Notes under the pieces: model-generated | Databases searched by the model: none | What the model was told of the DNA's origin: nothing | Seen by the model: the letters and a program-made list of their open reading frames with translations, nothing else | Source of the DNA: an uncultured Clostridia bacterium | GTDB lineage: Bacteria > Bacillota > Clostridia > Oscillospirales > Oscillospiraceae | Direction: 5' to 3' | Assembly: GCA_937892865.1 (NCBI GenBank) | Contig: CALBJG010000031.1 | Span: forward strand, 1 to 19,171 | Length of the DNA: 19,171 bases | In this document: one piece after another, positions 6,830 to 15,730 of the stretch | How positions within the stretch are numbered: the stretch's first letter is position 1 | Layout of the letters: every line of letters begins with the position of its first letter | Position numbers and translations under genes: made by a program

Positions 6830-9163
6830 ATGAATGGATTTGATATTATCATCGAAAACAGTAAAATAAGTCATATATATGATCGCCGTTATTCTGATAA
6901 AGTGGATATTACCAATGGCAAAGGCTTATTTGGCGCTGTTTGTTATACGCTGCGCAATGAAGATATAAATGCACTTCCAAAACGGAATTATCAGCCCCAC
7001 GGGCAGCATTTTGCAGAACTTTCCGCGGTCGATACACAAACACTTGTTAATGCACAATTGGGTATATCCTGTACCATAAGGCAAGAGAAAAAGGGACTTA
7101 AATTTCATTGGACATACAATAACAGCGCTTTTTCAAAATTTGCCGCGTATCTGCCACTGAATTTTTTGAGTCAGAAGAACGGAAAATGGGAGAATCAATT
7201 TCTTGTTTCATCCCCGCAATTTGACCCGGAGACAAAACGGTTGACTTGCTTGTTTACGAGACCGGACGGCAATCATTTGATGCTGGCAGTTTCTACGCCT
7301 TCAGCGGCATTTCGTATCGAATACGGAAAGAATGCCCATTTTGTAGACGGTTTTGAAATTATTAAAAATTTGGATCAAACGTATGGAGATGCTCCAAAAG
7401 ACACCGGTGAGATTATCGCATATTTAGTCCCGGTACAATCCTATAAACAAGGGCTTGCTGAAGTATCCAAGTTGTTGAATATTCCTTGCGCACACTACGA
7501 TTTGTCATCTGCGCCAATAGGCGGAGAATTCGTTGTGAACATCATTGGCCCTTGTGATTGTGTGTTGGTTATCGACCCGGACGGCAATCGAATTTCCTGT
7601 TCCGGAGATCATAAGATTCATATTCCTGCTTCGGAATATGGATTCTACCAAATTACGCCTTGTTATAAGGGAATGAAGGGTATTCCTTGTACAGTTTTTG
7701 CCCATTACGATTGGAATACAATGCATAGAAACAGCATTGAAAGCATTCCGTTACATAAAGATATGACACTGGGTACGATGAATGACGGCACACCGGTGTG
7801 GTTGCCGCCTCATGCAGAGTACCGCGGAAATATAGATTCAAACCTTTGTGAGCATACCATGTGGGCGTGGTCGCAACTTCGGTTTATGCGTCATTTTACA
7901 GTGCGCAAGGATGCAGAGGATAATTTTAAAAATCTCTTCAATGTGATGTTTGCAGACAATGCGTCTGTGTATTTGAAGCGACAAACCTTGATTCCGTTGA
8001 AACAAACAGAACCACGTATAATTTGTCCGTGGAATACATACAAAAGCGACCGCATCCAAGAAGCGTTTAATGGAGCAAATATTTTGCTTGCTGCGTGGTG
8101 TTTGTATAGGGAACGGCGGTATCTTGAATCTGCTGTGGATATTATAGATACGATACTGCAGCACAATTTGAGAGATGGTTGTATTTTCCGGAATCTACCC
8201 GGAAACCATCCGGAGGATTATACTACCGTTACCGCTATGATCATTCCGGTAGTGGATTTATATAAAGAATTATCTGAATTGGATGATCCACGGGTAGAAC
8301 TGTTTAAAAACTATTCGGTGCAAATCGCTGATTTTGTGGTTAGTCGTGGATTTGATTTTCCTACAGAAACGATGGCTACGGATGAATATAACAAAGAATA
8401 TGAAGATGGTTCGATTTCCTGCAGCGCATTGACCGTATTGTACGTGGCCAGAAATGTCATCTATAAGCCGGAATATATTGCCTACGCAGAGGCTGTTCTG
8501 AATCGTCACGATGCATTCTGTGTATATACTTGTAATGCTCCGATGTTCCATTCTTCTCTTCGTTGGTGGGAAAACCTTTGGGAAGGGGATGCAGACGGAC
8601 CTGCCATCTGCTGTGGTCACGCCTGGACGATTTGGCGTGCCGAGGCTGAGTTCTGGCTTGGGCTTGCTAAAAAAGACGCAAAGCGGCTGCTCAGTTCCTA
8701 TAATGGATTTATGTCCAATTTTTCAAAGCAGGACAAAGCGGGCAATATGTACGCGATCTACCAATGTGAGCCTTGTATCAGCGGCGCGTTCAGCGAAGCA
8801 AAGGATATCAGCCGCCGTTATGCGGTTGGTTTCCCCGTAAAAAAAGATACCACTTTATCCCGGTATGTCTATGCCCGGGGTTATGATACATGGCTGCGTT
8901 GTACAGCAGTTTTGAAAGATGGCATCGTACTGAATGGACGTATTGAAAATGGCGTTCTTTATTCTACTGCACCGTATTTTTCTATGCTTTATATCGAAAT
9001 ACTACCAGATCTGCTTACTATTTCAGCAGACAGAGAAATTGAGATATTCTATGCAGACTCTGTGCGGTGTATAAAGGGAAAGGTTACAAAGGAAACGGAT
9101 ATTAGCCGTATGGTAAAACCTGAATCGGATGGCCAACTGGTCTTAGAAGAAAAGGGGAAATAA
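6830..9163 (+). CDS. Unidentified glycosidase-like protein, 777 residues
   Basis: I do not recognise this family with certainty. The ATG at 6830 is preferred over an in-frame TTG at 6809, because GGGGAG lies 10 bases before it. There is no signal peptide or membrane segment, so it is cytoplasmic. The first 330 residues look strand-rich; from about 337 (CEHTMWAWSQLRFM) to about 680 the protein is helix-rich with repeated aromatic pairs, like an alpha/alpha barrel of the six-hairpin glycosidase type. A striking stretch starts at W579-W580-E581-N582 and runs on as LWEGDADGPAICCGHAW, rich in possible catalytic acids. A short strand-rich tail closes it. It ends one base before the GH94-type phosphorylase gene and is surely co-transcribed with it, so a role in the same oligosaccharide pathway is likely. 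Hydrolase, lyase or epimerase activity are all possible. Confidence 0.75.
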   Translation: MNGFDIIIENSKISHIYDRRYSDKVDITNGKGLFGAVCYTLRNEDINALPKRNYQPHGQHFAELSAVDTQTLVNAQLGISCTIRQEKKGLKFHWTYNNSAFSKFAAYLPLNFLSQKNGKWENQFLVSSPQFDPETKRLTCLFTRPDGNHLMLAVSTPSAAFRIEYGKNAHFVDGFEIIKNLDQTYGDAPKDTGEIIAYLVPVQSYKQGLAEVSKLLNIPCAHYDLSSAPIGGEFVVNIIGPCDCVLVIDPDGNRISCSGDHKIHIPASEYGFYQITPCYKGMKGIPCTVFAHYDWNTMHRNSIESIPLHKDMTLGTMNDGTPVWLPPHAEYRGNIDSNLCEHTMWAWSQLRFMRHFTVRKDAEDNFKNLFNVMFADNASVYLKRQTLIPLKQTEPRIICPWNTYKSDRIQEAFNGANILLAAWCLYRERRYLESAVDIIDTILQHNLRDGCIFRNLPGNHPEDYTTVTAMIIPVVDLYKELSELDDPRVELFKNYSVQIADFVVSRGFDFPTETMATDEYNKEYEDGSISCSALTVLYVARNVIYKPEYIAYAEAVLNRHDAFCVYTCNAPMFHSSLRWWENLWEGDADGPAICCGHAWTIWRAEAEFWLGLAKKDAKRLLSSYNGFMSNFSKQDKAGNMYAIYQCEPCISGAFSEAKDISRRYAVGFPVKKDTTLSRYVYARGYDTWLRCTAVLKDGIVLNGRIENGVLYSTAPYFSMLYIEILPDLLTISADREIEIFYADSVRCIKGKVTKETDISRMVKPESDGQLVLEEKGK

Positions 9164-9164
9164 A

Positions 9165-11714
9165 ATGCAGAAACTCGTATTAGATCTGATTGAGAAAATC
9201 AAAAAAGTAGAGGCAGATCCTAATTCTGTGCACAAACTGCCCGATAATACTTGTTATCTGGATAATGACTACATTCTGTGCGGTAAGCGGCGTTATGGCA
9301 GTTCCCGCTATCCCTACGAATGTGACGGATTAGTGCTGTGGGCATCGGACCACGGACATATTACTGCCAACGAAAGCGATCTGACGGTTTTCCGCCCTTC
9401 TTATACAGATGAAGTACCTTGTATGGGCTTTTTTATGGGCATTCAGCAGGCGGATGGAAACTATTTTCCTATCTCCGCAACTGAGGCAAACGCCCAGGCA
9501 TTTGAGCCATTCACAGTGAGCCGTTACACAGTTTTTGCCCCTGCAGCGGCATACTATTTGGCATATACCGATGATTGGGCATTTGCCACACGGGTGTTTA
9601 TCGGTGACGATAAAAAGACCCACTTTACAATGCAGGCGATCAATCTGTCGGACAAACCAATGGACATTTATCTTGCCTCTTATTATGAAGCGCTGCTTCG
9701 TTACGAAGAAACAGAAAACTTCTGGACGAGAAAAGCAAGAAAGTCCTTTGTGCTTCCCAACGGCAACTTTGTAATGCGCACCAACCATATGATAACAAAC
9801 TGTCTTTCTGTGAATGTGGAAACTTCCGAAAATGCACAGAAAAACTATACCACTGCATCGTCTTATGACTTCACCGGCAGCCACGGAAGAACGTTCTCAA
9901 ACGCGTTGGCATTAAAGCGCGGTTATTTTGAAAACTGCGATCATATGAGCGCTTACGCATCCTTGCCGGTAGCCGCAAATTTGACAACATATACACTTGG
10001 CACAAAGGAATCTGCCAGCCTTACCAGTACATTTACTCTGGGCTATGACTACGACGCTGCTGTCGCCCAGGCTGACGAAAAACGAAGAATTTCTGATCTG
10101 GATAATCAGGTGACTTTGAAGGAAAAACGGCTTGTAGAGGCGCTGAAACCGCTATCCATAACATTTGACGATTGGCACTATGGCAATTTGGATCCCCAGG
10201 TGTTAAACCGGTTCTTGAAAAATGTGCAGCGCCAAGTGGAAGTATGCTCTTTTGGCAAAAGTTACGCCGGTCCTCGTTTGGGTATCCGTGATGTGTTCCA
10301 GCAACTGGAAGGCGCGCTTCTGTGGGCACCGAATACAGTTCGGGAAAGAATCGTTATGGTTTTCAATTACATCGATCCCTGCGGCAGAGCGCCCCGTCAG
10401 ATCACAATACCGCCAAACGATAAGATTATGCCCAATATCGATATCCGCCTCTTTATTGATCAGGGCTTCTGGCTGATCGATACCGTTTACAGTTACATCT
10501 GTCATACAGGTGATTATTCCATTTTGGACGAGGAATGCGGTTACTGTATTCTCCCCAAGAAACCGGATCTGCATCTTTGCAGATGCGATGAAATTTGCGA
10601 TGAGCGAAACTCTCTGCTGGAGCATATGTTCCGCATTGTGAAATTTTTAGAGTCCAATTTGGATACAGAGTGCAATACCAATTGTCTGCGTGTTCTATTC
10701 GGTGACTGGAATGATGCTTTGGACGGTATGGGCAGATCTCTGGATGCCGGTAAACGCTATGGCTCCGGTGTTACTGTTATGGGTACGCTGCAGTTCTACC
10801 GAAATCTGGAGCGAATGAGTGCTATCTTGTCCCACGTGGGTGGGTATGAAGACGAGGTTGCACATTATCAGAAATTGCGCGAGACCATCAAAGAAGGCTT
10901 CTTTAAGTATGCGGTGCAGACCAACGATAAAGGTGAGAAGCGCATCGTTCACGGCTGGGGTGATAAACTTTCCTACTTTGTGGGCAGTTTTTGCGACACC
11001 GATGGGGAAGACCGGGTCAGCTTTGCATCCAATGCATTTTATGCCCTATCCGGTATGATGCAGGCTGATGCTTCGTTGAAAGACACGGCTTTGCAGACCT
11101 TAAAATCCCTGGATTCTCAATACGGTCTGCTGACTTTGAAACCAGCATTCAGTAAGTCCTCTACCGGCGTTGGCAGAATTGCCAATACCACTCCCGGTAC
11201 AGCAGAAAACTGCTGCGCTTATGTCCACGCAAGTTTGTTCTCTATTTGCGCTTTGTTTGCGATGGGTGAACCGGCATTTGCATGGGAACAGTTACATAAG
11301 TCTATGGTTATTACCCACGAAAATCCTTCCTTGACCACATTCGCAATGCCCAACTCCTATCTTTATAACCCGGAGATTGGTCTGGATGGTGAGTCTGCAG
11401 GTGACTGGTTTACCGGCTCCGGTGCAGTGCTGATCAAGGGACTTGTGAAACACGGCTTTGGTATTATGCCGGACCTTGACGGACTTGTGGTTGCATTGCC
11501 GATGAATATGCCCTGCAATAAAGCGAAAATCGAAATTGTTGTAAAGGGTTGTCCGATTACCGTTTCTTACGAAAATAAGGGTGTAGGAATCAGAGAATAT
11601 GCTGTCAACAGTGCTAAGCAGGATACTTATATAGATGCGTTGAGTGGCATAAGGTATATCCGTATAACGAATGCGCAACTGAAAGGAAAAACCGCAATCG
11701 AGGTTACTGATTAA
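9165..11714 (+). CDS. GH94-type glycoside phosphorylase
   Basis: An 849-residue cytoplasmic protein close in length to cellobiose phosphorylase. Features of GH94 are visible in order: LGIRDVFQQ (R375), GDWNDAL (D514-D517), GTAENCCAYVHAS (H688) and GDWFTGSG (T750). In chitobiose phosphorylase the DWND motif carries the catalytic acid, and an Arg, a His and a Thr at very similar spacing bind phosphate, so I infer real phosphorolysis: a beta-linked disaccharide or oligosaccharide plus phosphate gives a sugar 1-phosphate and a shortened sugar. The N-terminal 300 residues form the usual beta-sandwich. The sugar specificity cannot be read, and the sequence is divergent enough that it may not be cellobiose. 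Its ATG is one base after the stop of the upstream gene, with AGGGGAAA as ribosome binding site; the amidohydrolase gene follows 20 bases later. Confidence 0.8.
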   Translation: MQKLVLDLIEKIKKVEADPNSVHKLPDNTCYLDNDYILCGKRRYGSSRYPYECDGLVLWASDHGHITANESDLTVFRPSYTDEVPCMGFFMGIQQADGNYFPISATEANAQAFEPFTVSRYTVFAPAAAYYLAYTDDWAFATRVFIGDDKKTHFTMQAINLSDKPMDIYLASYYEALLRYEETENFWTRKARKSFVLPNGNFVMRTNHMITNCLSVNVETSENAQKNYTTASSYDFTGSHGRTFSNALALKRGYFENCDHMSAYASLPVAANLTTYTLGTKESASLTSTFTLGYDYDAAVAQADEKRRISDLDNQVTLKEKRLVEALKPLSITFDDWHYGNLDPQVLNRFLKNVQRQVEVCSFGKSYAGPRLGIRDVFQQLEGALLWAPNTVRERIVMVFNYIDPCGRAPRQITIPPNDKIMPNIDIRLFIDQGFWLIDTVYSYICHTGDYSILDEECGYCILPKKPDLHLCRCDEICDERNSLLEHMFRIVKFLESNLDTECNTNCLRVLFGDWNDALDGMGRSLDAGKRYGSGVTVMGTLQFYRNLERMSAILSHVGGYEDEVAHYQKLRETIKEGFFKYAVQTNDKGEKRIVHGWGDKLSYFVGSFCDTDGEDRVSFASNAFYALSGMMQADASLKDTALQTLKSLDSQYGLLTLKPAFSKSSTGVGRIANTTPGTAENCCAYVHASLFSICALFAMGEPAFAWEQLHKSMVITHENPSLTTFAMPNSYLYNPEIGLDGESAGDWFTGSGAVLIKGLVKHGFGIMPDLDGLVVALPMNMPCNKAKIEIVVKGCPITVSYENKGVGIREYAVNSAKQDTYIDALSGIRYIRITNAQLKGKTAIEVTD

Positions 11715-11734
11715 GTAGAGGAGAGGAACTTGCT

Positions 11735-13072
11735 ATGGTTGCAAAAGTAGAAAACCATCGACAGTTGATGTTGGACGCTCTCGATTATATTTGGAAAAAC
11801 CCGGAGACCGGTTATAAGGAATGGAAAACGAATGCTTACTTAACCGAGAAATTTGAAATGCTCGGCTACCGGCTTACCCAGGCGGGTAACATTCCCGGAT
11901 TTACTGCATTGCTTGATACCGGTCGTCCCGGACCAACGGTTGCGGTGTTCGGTGAGATGGACGGCTTGGTGATCCCGGAACATCCGGATGCCGACCCGGA
12001 AACCGGTGCGGTCCATGCTTGTGGACACTGTGCGCAAGCAGCGGCTTTACTTGGTCTTGCGGCAGCCCTGAAAGAACCCGGCGCACTGGATGGCCTGAGC
12101 GGGAAGATCTTGCTTGTGGCAGTGCCTGCAGAAGAACTGATCGAATTTGACTTCCGGCTTGAACTGCGCAGCAAGGGTATCATTAAGTACTTAGGCGGTA
12201 AGCCTGAATTCCTTTATCGAGGGTTACTTGATGGCGTGGATTTGGCGTTTATGGTGCATACAACGAGTGGCGACCCCCATGTTGCAGGCACATTGAGCGG
12301 CTCAAATGGTATGATTGCAAAGACAATTGAATTTCAAGGTGTTTCAGCCCACGCAGGTGGCTCGCCCCATATGGGTATAAATGCGCTTTACGCTGCCAAT
12401 GTTGCTATGACAGCAATCAATGCTCTGCGGGAGACTTTCAAGGATCCTGACCATATTCGTGTGCACCCCATTATTACGTTTGGCGGAGCATCTGTGAATG
12501 CAATTCCAGATAGGATCTGTATGGAAAGTTATATCCGCGGCGCCACAATGGACGCTATTGTCGATGCAAACTGTAAGGTAAACCGTGCTGTTGCCGGTTG
12601 CGCTGCAGCCCTTGGCGCAAAAGCGTTCATCAATGATTTTCCCGGTTATTGGCCGAGAAATTACAGCGATGTTTATCTTCAGGTCATAGCCGATGCGGCG
12701 GAAAATGTCGGCTTACGATATAATTATAAGCCCGGTTCCTGGGGAACAGGGTGCTCGGATATGGGCGATATCTGCGCTGTTATGCCTGGTGTACATCCTA
12801 CTATTGGTGGCGCTTCCGGTACTTCTCACGGCTCGGATTATGTAATAGCAGATCCGGAAAGCGCCTGCGTCGATTCAGCAAAGCTTCAGTATATGATGTT
12901 GCGGCTGTTGTTGGAGAACAATGCCATAAGAGCAAAGCAGGTCGTTGCTGAATCGAAAACGGAATTTTCTTGCAAGGAAGACTATTTTGCTTATGTTGAT
13001 AAACTCGATATGAGCAAGCAGACTGTTTGTTACCAAAATAATGGAACTGTTTTGCTGGACTATAAAAACTAA
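11735..13072 (+). CDS. M20-family amidohydrolase with altered metal motif
   Basis: A 445-residue cytoplasmic amidohydrolase of the M20D/AbgB/ACY1L2 type, which cleave N-acyl amino acids, aminobenzoyl-glutamate or small peptides using two metals. Visible ligands: HACGH (C96, H98), PAEE (E133-E134), MVHTT (H175) and GTSHGSDY near the C-terminus. The lid domain begins with FQGVSAHAGGSPH. The motif usually reads HACGHD-x-H or HACGHN; here it is HACGHCAQ, with Cys99 and Gln101. The Cys and His ligands remain, so it is probably active with changed specificity. An insertion of about 20 residues follows the Glu pair. A GAGGAGAGG site precedes the ATG at 11735. It is the last gene of the sugar operon, suggesting it removes an acyl group from an amino sugar or glycopeptide product, but that is only context. 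Confidence 0.85.
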   Translation: MVAKVENHRQLMLDALDYIWKNPETGYKEWKTNAYLTEKFEMLGYRLTQAGNIPGFTALLDTGRPGPTVAVFGEMDGLVIPEHPDADPETGAVHACGHCAQAAALLGLAAALKEPGALDGLSGKILLVAVPAEELIEFDFRLELRSKGIIKYLGGKPEFLYRGLLDGVDLAFMVHTTSGDPHVAGTLSGSNGMIAKTIEFQGVSAHAGGSPHMGINALYAANVAMTAINALRETFKDPDHIRVHPIITFGGASVNAIPDRICMESYIRGATMDAIVDANCKVNRAVAGCAAALGAKAFINDFPGYWPRNYSDVYLQVIADAAENVGLRYNYKPGSWGTGCSDMGDICAVMPGVHPTIGGASGTSHGSDYVIADPESACVDSAKLQYMMLRLLLENNAIRAKQVVAESKTEFSCKEDYFAYVDKLDMSKQTVCYQNNGTVLLDYKN

Positions 13073-13073
13073 A

Positions 13074-13112
13074 AAACAGCGGTCGACTCTTTTTTTGAGC
13101 CGACCGCTGTTT
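13074..13112. terminator. Intrinsic terminator shared by convergent genes
   Basis: Two 16-base arms (13074-13089 and 13097-13112, core ACAGCGGTCG) pair with one A-C mismatch around a T-rich loop. The A-run before and T-run after the core make it symmetrical. It starts right after the amidohydrolase stop and ends 9 bases before the yebC stop, so it probably ends both transcripts. Confidence 0.85.
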
Positions 13113-13120
13113 ATATTTAT

Positions 13121-13858
13121 TTAGTCCTGATCCCAGTTGTGCCAGACGTTCTGAACATCATCGTCTTCTTCCATAATGTCGATGAGTTTTTCCATCAACT
13201 TGATGTGCTCATCATTGTCCAGTTTCTGATAGTTCTGGGGAACCATTTCAATCTGTGCAGAAGCAAAGTTGTAGTTCTTGGCAGCCATTGCATCTGCAAC
13301 TGCGTTGAATTCATCGGGATCGGTGTAGATGGTGAAGCAATCTTCCTCGGCCTCAAAATCATCTGCGCCGCAATCCATAGCGTCCATCATAACGGTATCT
13401 TCATCGTAATCGCCGTCTTCATTATCGATGACCAGTACGCCTTTCTTGTCAAAAGACCAGGAGACGCAGCCGGAAGCGCCTAAATTGCCACCGAACTTAT
13501 CAAAGTGATGGCGCATAGAACCTGCGGTACGATTGCGGTTGTCCGTCATCGTTTCCACGATCACTGCAACACCGCCAGGTCCATAACCTTCATAGGTGAT
13601 GGATTCATAACTGTCGCCGCCACCTGCGCCGGCGGCTTTCTCCAGGCAACGCTTGATGTTGTCGTTGGGCATATTGGCAGCCTTTGCCTTTGTGATAACG
13701 GTGGCCAGGCGGGAGTTGTTGGCAGGATCGGTGATTCCACCGCCTTCTTTAACTGCCACGATCAGTTCCTTTGCAATCTTTGTAAATGCGGCTGCGCGTT
13801 TTGCATCCTGCGCGCCTTTTGTTTTTTGAATGTTATGCCATTTGGAATGTCCGGACAT
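13121..13858 (-). CDS. yebC: YebC/PmpR family protein
   Basis: A 245-residue protein with the family's typical opening (MSGHSKWHNIQKTKGAQDAK) and full length. It also keeps AAKAANMPNDNIKR-like and YEGYGPGGVAVIVE motifs and an acidic C-terminal half. The family was long annotated as transcriptional regulators (PmpR, YebC); more recent work ties YebC-type proteins to ribosomes and translation of proline-rich stretches. The GAAGGGAAG site precedes the ATG at 13858. It lies downstream of nif3 on the same strand without a clear terminator between, and a possible promoter of its own overlaps the nif3 stop. Assignment is very secure. Confidence 0.97.
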   Translation of the reverse strand: MSGHSKWHNIQKTKGAQDAKRAAAFTKIAKELIVAVKEGGGITDPANNSRLATVITKAKAANMPNDNIKRCLEKAAGAGGGDSYESITYEGYGPGGVAVIVETMTDNRNRTAGSMRHHFDKFGGNLGASGCVSWSFDKKGVLVIDNEDGDYDEDTVMMDAMDCGADDFEAEEDCFTIYTDPDEFNAVADAMAAKNYNFASAQIEMVPQNYQKLDNDEHIKLMEKLIDIMEEDDDVQNVWHNWDQD

Positions 13859-13898
13859 AAGTATCTTCCCTTCGTATATAAATCAAAATTTCCAATCT

Positions 13899-13927
13899 AT
13901 TTTAGCAAATATAATTACAAAAATCAA
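13899..13927 (-). promoter_or_regulatory. Possible promoter of yebC
   Basis: On the minus strand TTGATT (complement of 13922-13927), 17 bases and TAAAAT (complement of 13899-13904) form a plausible sigma-A promoter. The -35 box overlaps the nif3 stop codon. It would give yebC a short leader and transcription independent of trmK-nif3. Confidence 0.5.
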
Positions 13928-14715
13928 TAGAATTTCACACAATCCCGGTGAACTTGCGAGATTATTACCTGTATATCCGGGAACGCAATCTGCAATTTTT
14001 CAGCAAGAACAGCAACAACGGGATTTTCCGTATGGAAATGACCGGCATCGATCAGATTGATACCAAGATCGTTTGCGTCCCAGAATTGGTTATATTTCAC
14101 ATCTGCAGTGACAAAGGTATCGCAACCGGCCTCAAAGGCTTCCAAAACAGAATCGCCGCAGGAGCCACCGCCAACAGCCACTTTTTGAACTGCCTTGCCA
14201 CTGTCTACATATCGCAAACCGTCACAACCGAGGTTGTTCTTTACATTGGCAAGGAATTCACTGAACTTTTGCTTTGGCACATTACCGCAGCGGAGCAAAC
14301 CCCAGGGCTTTCCATCGTCTGTAGTGCCGGCAGGGGATACCACTTGAATGTCCGTAAGTCCGAGTTTTTCTGCTAAAGTATCGTTAACACCATCAGGGGC
14401 GCAATCCAAATTTGTGTGGGCATTAACGGCGCTGATGCCGTTTCTAATTAAGTGTTGGATTGCTCTTCCGATACTTGTCTGATCGGTGATTGCTTTTTGC
14501 CCTTGAAAAATCAAAGGATGATGGGTAACCAGAAGCTGTGCGCCAATCTCTGCCGCTTCACGGCAGACATGCTCGAAAGGGTCCAATGCTACAAGGATTT
14601 TGGAAACGCTCTGATTCTTACTGCCACAAAGCAGACCCACATTATCCCAATCCATTTTCATATAGGTAGGGGCAAGGCGCTCTAAATATGTTAAAACATT
14701 TTCAACAGTTGTCAT
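13924..14715 (-). CDS. Nif3-like dinuclear metal center protein
   Basis: A 263-residue DUF34/NIF3 protein (YqfO/YbgI type). Metal-binding motifs are intact: VTHHP (H65, H66), NAHTNLD (H100, D104) and AGHFHTE near the C-terminus. Family members form hexameric toroids with a two-metal site inside; a role in metal homeostasis or as a metal insertase has been proposed, but the true activity is unsettled. It lacks the PII-like inserted domain that lengthens Bacillus YqfO. Three in-frame ATGs exist (14733, 14721, 14715); the last is chosen because GGAGG lies 7 bases before it, while it touches or follows the other two. It starts two bases after the trmK stop, the conserved Firmicutes arrangement (yqfN-yqfO). 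Confidence 0.93.
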   Translation of the reverse strand: MTTVENVLTYLERLAPTYMKMDWDNVGLLCGSKNQSVSKILVALDPFEHVCREAAEIGAQLLVTHHPLIFQGQKAITDQTSIGRAIQHLIRNGISAVNAHTNLDCAPDGVNDTLAEKLGLTDIQVVSPAGTTDDGKPWGLLRCGNVPKQKFSEFLANVKNNLGCDGLRYVDSGKAVQKVAVGGGSCGDSVLEAFEAGCDTFVTADVKYNQFWDANDLGINLIDAGHFHTENPVVAVLAEKLQIAFPDIQVIISQVHRDCVKFY

Positions 14716-14717
14716 AT

Positions 14718-15413
14718 TCATTCCTCCAACCATTTAAGTTCCTGCTGCTGCGCAAGGGCTTTCAGTTCAGTCAAAGCGATGACCAATTCACTGTTTTCGG
14801 TTTCACCGCGGCCGGTAATGGCTCTGTTCAGACGGAAAAGGATGCTTTTGTAATACTCCGGGACATCCATTGACGGATTCTCTAAAATGGCCGGAGGAAA
14901 ATACCACTCGCCAACGGTTAGTTTTGGATAATCCGGTTGCCAAAGGACTTCCATAACGGTGTATAAAAATCTGCCGTCCCGCAAAACAGATTCCTCTGTG
15001 ATCCGCCAGCCGGTTTCAGAGAGGTATTTCCGCAGAGTATGGATCTTGGATTGACATTGCAGAATCAGGCGGTAGCGGCTATTCTGCAGCCATGGAGCAT
15101 CATGCAAAATGGATATGATCGTATCAGCGCCCATTCCAGCGCAGACCATTGTATCAAAATCCCGGGGGATGTCTCTCACTCCATCGGAAAGGCAGAATTG
15201 CATTCTATCTATTGTGTCATATTTACTCGCGTTTCGTCTGGCGCTATCCAATGGTTGCGGATTGATGTCGGCGGCGATCACAGAAGATGCGATATTGTTT
15301 GTTAATAAGTAAATACCCAAATAGCCGTGATCACAACCAATATCGGCAACTCGATCTCCGGGACAGACGAAGTTACTGCAAGCGTGTAAACGTTTGGAAA
15401 GGGGAATTTTCAT
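14718..15413 (-). CDS. trmK: tRNA (adenine(22)-N1)-methyltransferase TrmK
   Basis: A 231-residue Rossmann-fold methyltransferase of the TrmK/YqfN family, which methylates N1 of adenine 22 in the D-loop region of certain tRNAs. The SAM-binding motif VADIGCDHGYLGIYL (D24-G30) is typical, with AADINPQPL after it and an MVCAGMGADTI catalytic segment. The start at 15413 is chosen because GGAGG lies 5 bases upstream; a longer frame to 15458 would translate the terminator hairpin of the preceding gene. The stop TGA sits two bases before the nif3 start, so the two are coupled. The gene follows a terminator hairpin whose T-tract touches its ribosome binding site. Confidence 0.95.
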   Translation of the reverse strand: MKIPLSKRLHACSNFVCPGDRVADIGCDHGYLGIYLLTNNIASSVIAADINPQPLDSARRNASKYDTIDRMQFCLSDGVRDIPRDFDTMVCAGMGADTIISILHDAPWLQNSRYRLILQCQSKIHTLRKYLSETGWRITEESVLRDGRFLYTVMEVLWQPDYPKLTVGEWYFPPAILENPSMDVPEYYKSILFRLNRAITGRGETENSELVIALTELKALAQQQELKWLEE

Positions 15414-15423
15414 ATTATCCTCC

Positions 15424-15458
15424 AAAAAAGATTGCCATCCCGGCAAACGGGATGGCAA
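15424..15458 (-). terminator. Terminator between DUF1858 gene and trmK
   Basis: On the minus strand a perfect 11-bp stem (15448-15458 with 15432-15442, TTGCCATCCCG) encloses a 5-base loop and is followed by TCTTTTTT (complement of 15423-15430). It begins 11 bases after the DUF1858 stop. The T-tract ends one or two bases before the trmK ribosome binding site, with no room for a separate promoter after it. Confidence 0.85.
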
Positions 15459-15469
15459 CGCCGGACATA

Positions 15470-15700
15470 TTAGCCGTTCTTTGCCTGTTCAGCTTCGTAG
15501 GCTTCCAGGAAGTGGTTCAGTTGCGCCAGGAAAGACTCGCACTCCACACCGTGGACAGCGCAGGCTTCCTCAACGGTCTCGCCACGGGAAGAGGGGCAGC
15601 CGAGGCAGTGCATACCAATGGCGAAGAACAGGGGAGCAGCCTGCGGTGCAATATCCAGAACATCGCCGATGATGGTGCTTTTTTCAATTTTGACAGCCAT
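15470..15700 (-). CDS. DUF1858 redox-disulfide domain protein
   Basis: A 76-residue protein matching the DUF1858 / hybrid-cluster-protein-associated redox disulfide domain. It opens MAVKIEKSTIIGDVLDIAP and carries a GMHCLGCPSSRGETVEEAC segment with the C32-x-x-C35 pair and a further Cys47. The family is thought to handle thiol-disulfide or nitrosative stress chemistry in anaerobes, but a specific partner is not established. The start at 15700 follows AGGAGG; a longer frame to 15784 would cross the promoter region. A promoter lies upstream and a terminator just downstream, so it can be expressed alone. No hybrid cluster protein gene is in the window. Confidence 0.9.
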   Translation of the reverse strand: MAVKIEKSTIIGDVLDIAPQAAPLFFAIGMHCLGCPSSRGETVEEACAVHGVECESFLAQLNHFLEAYEAEQAKNG

Positions 15701-15730
15701 AATAGGACCTCCTAAAACAAATCTCGACTT

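Noticed and set aside
13505..13930. Open frame of 141 residues on the plus strand opposite yebC
   Set aside because: It is the complement of a secure yebC gene, is Cys-rich without motif and has no start signals.
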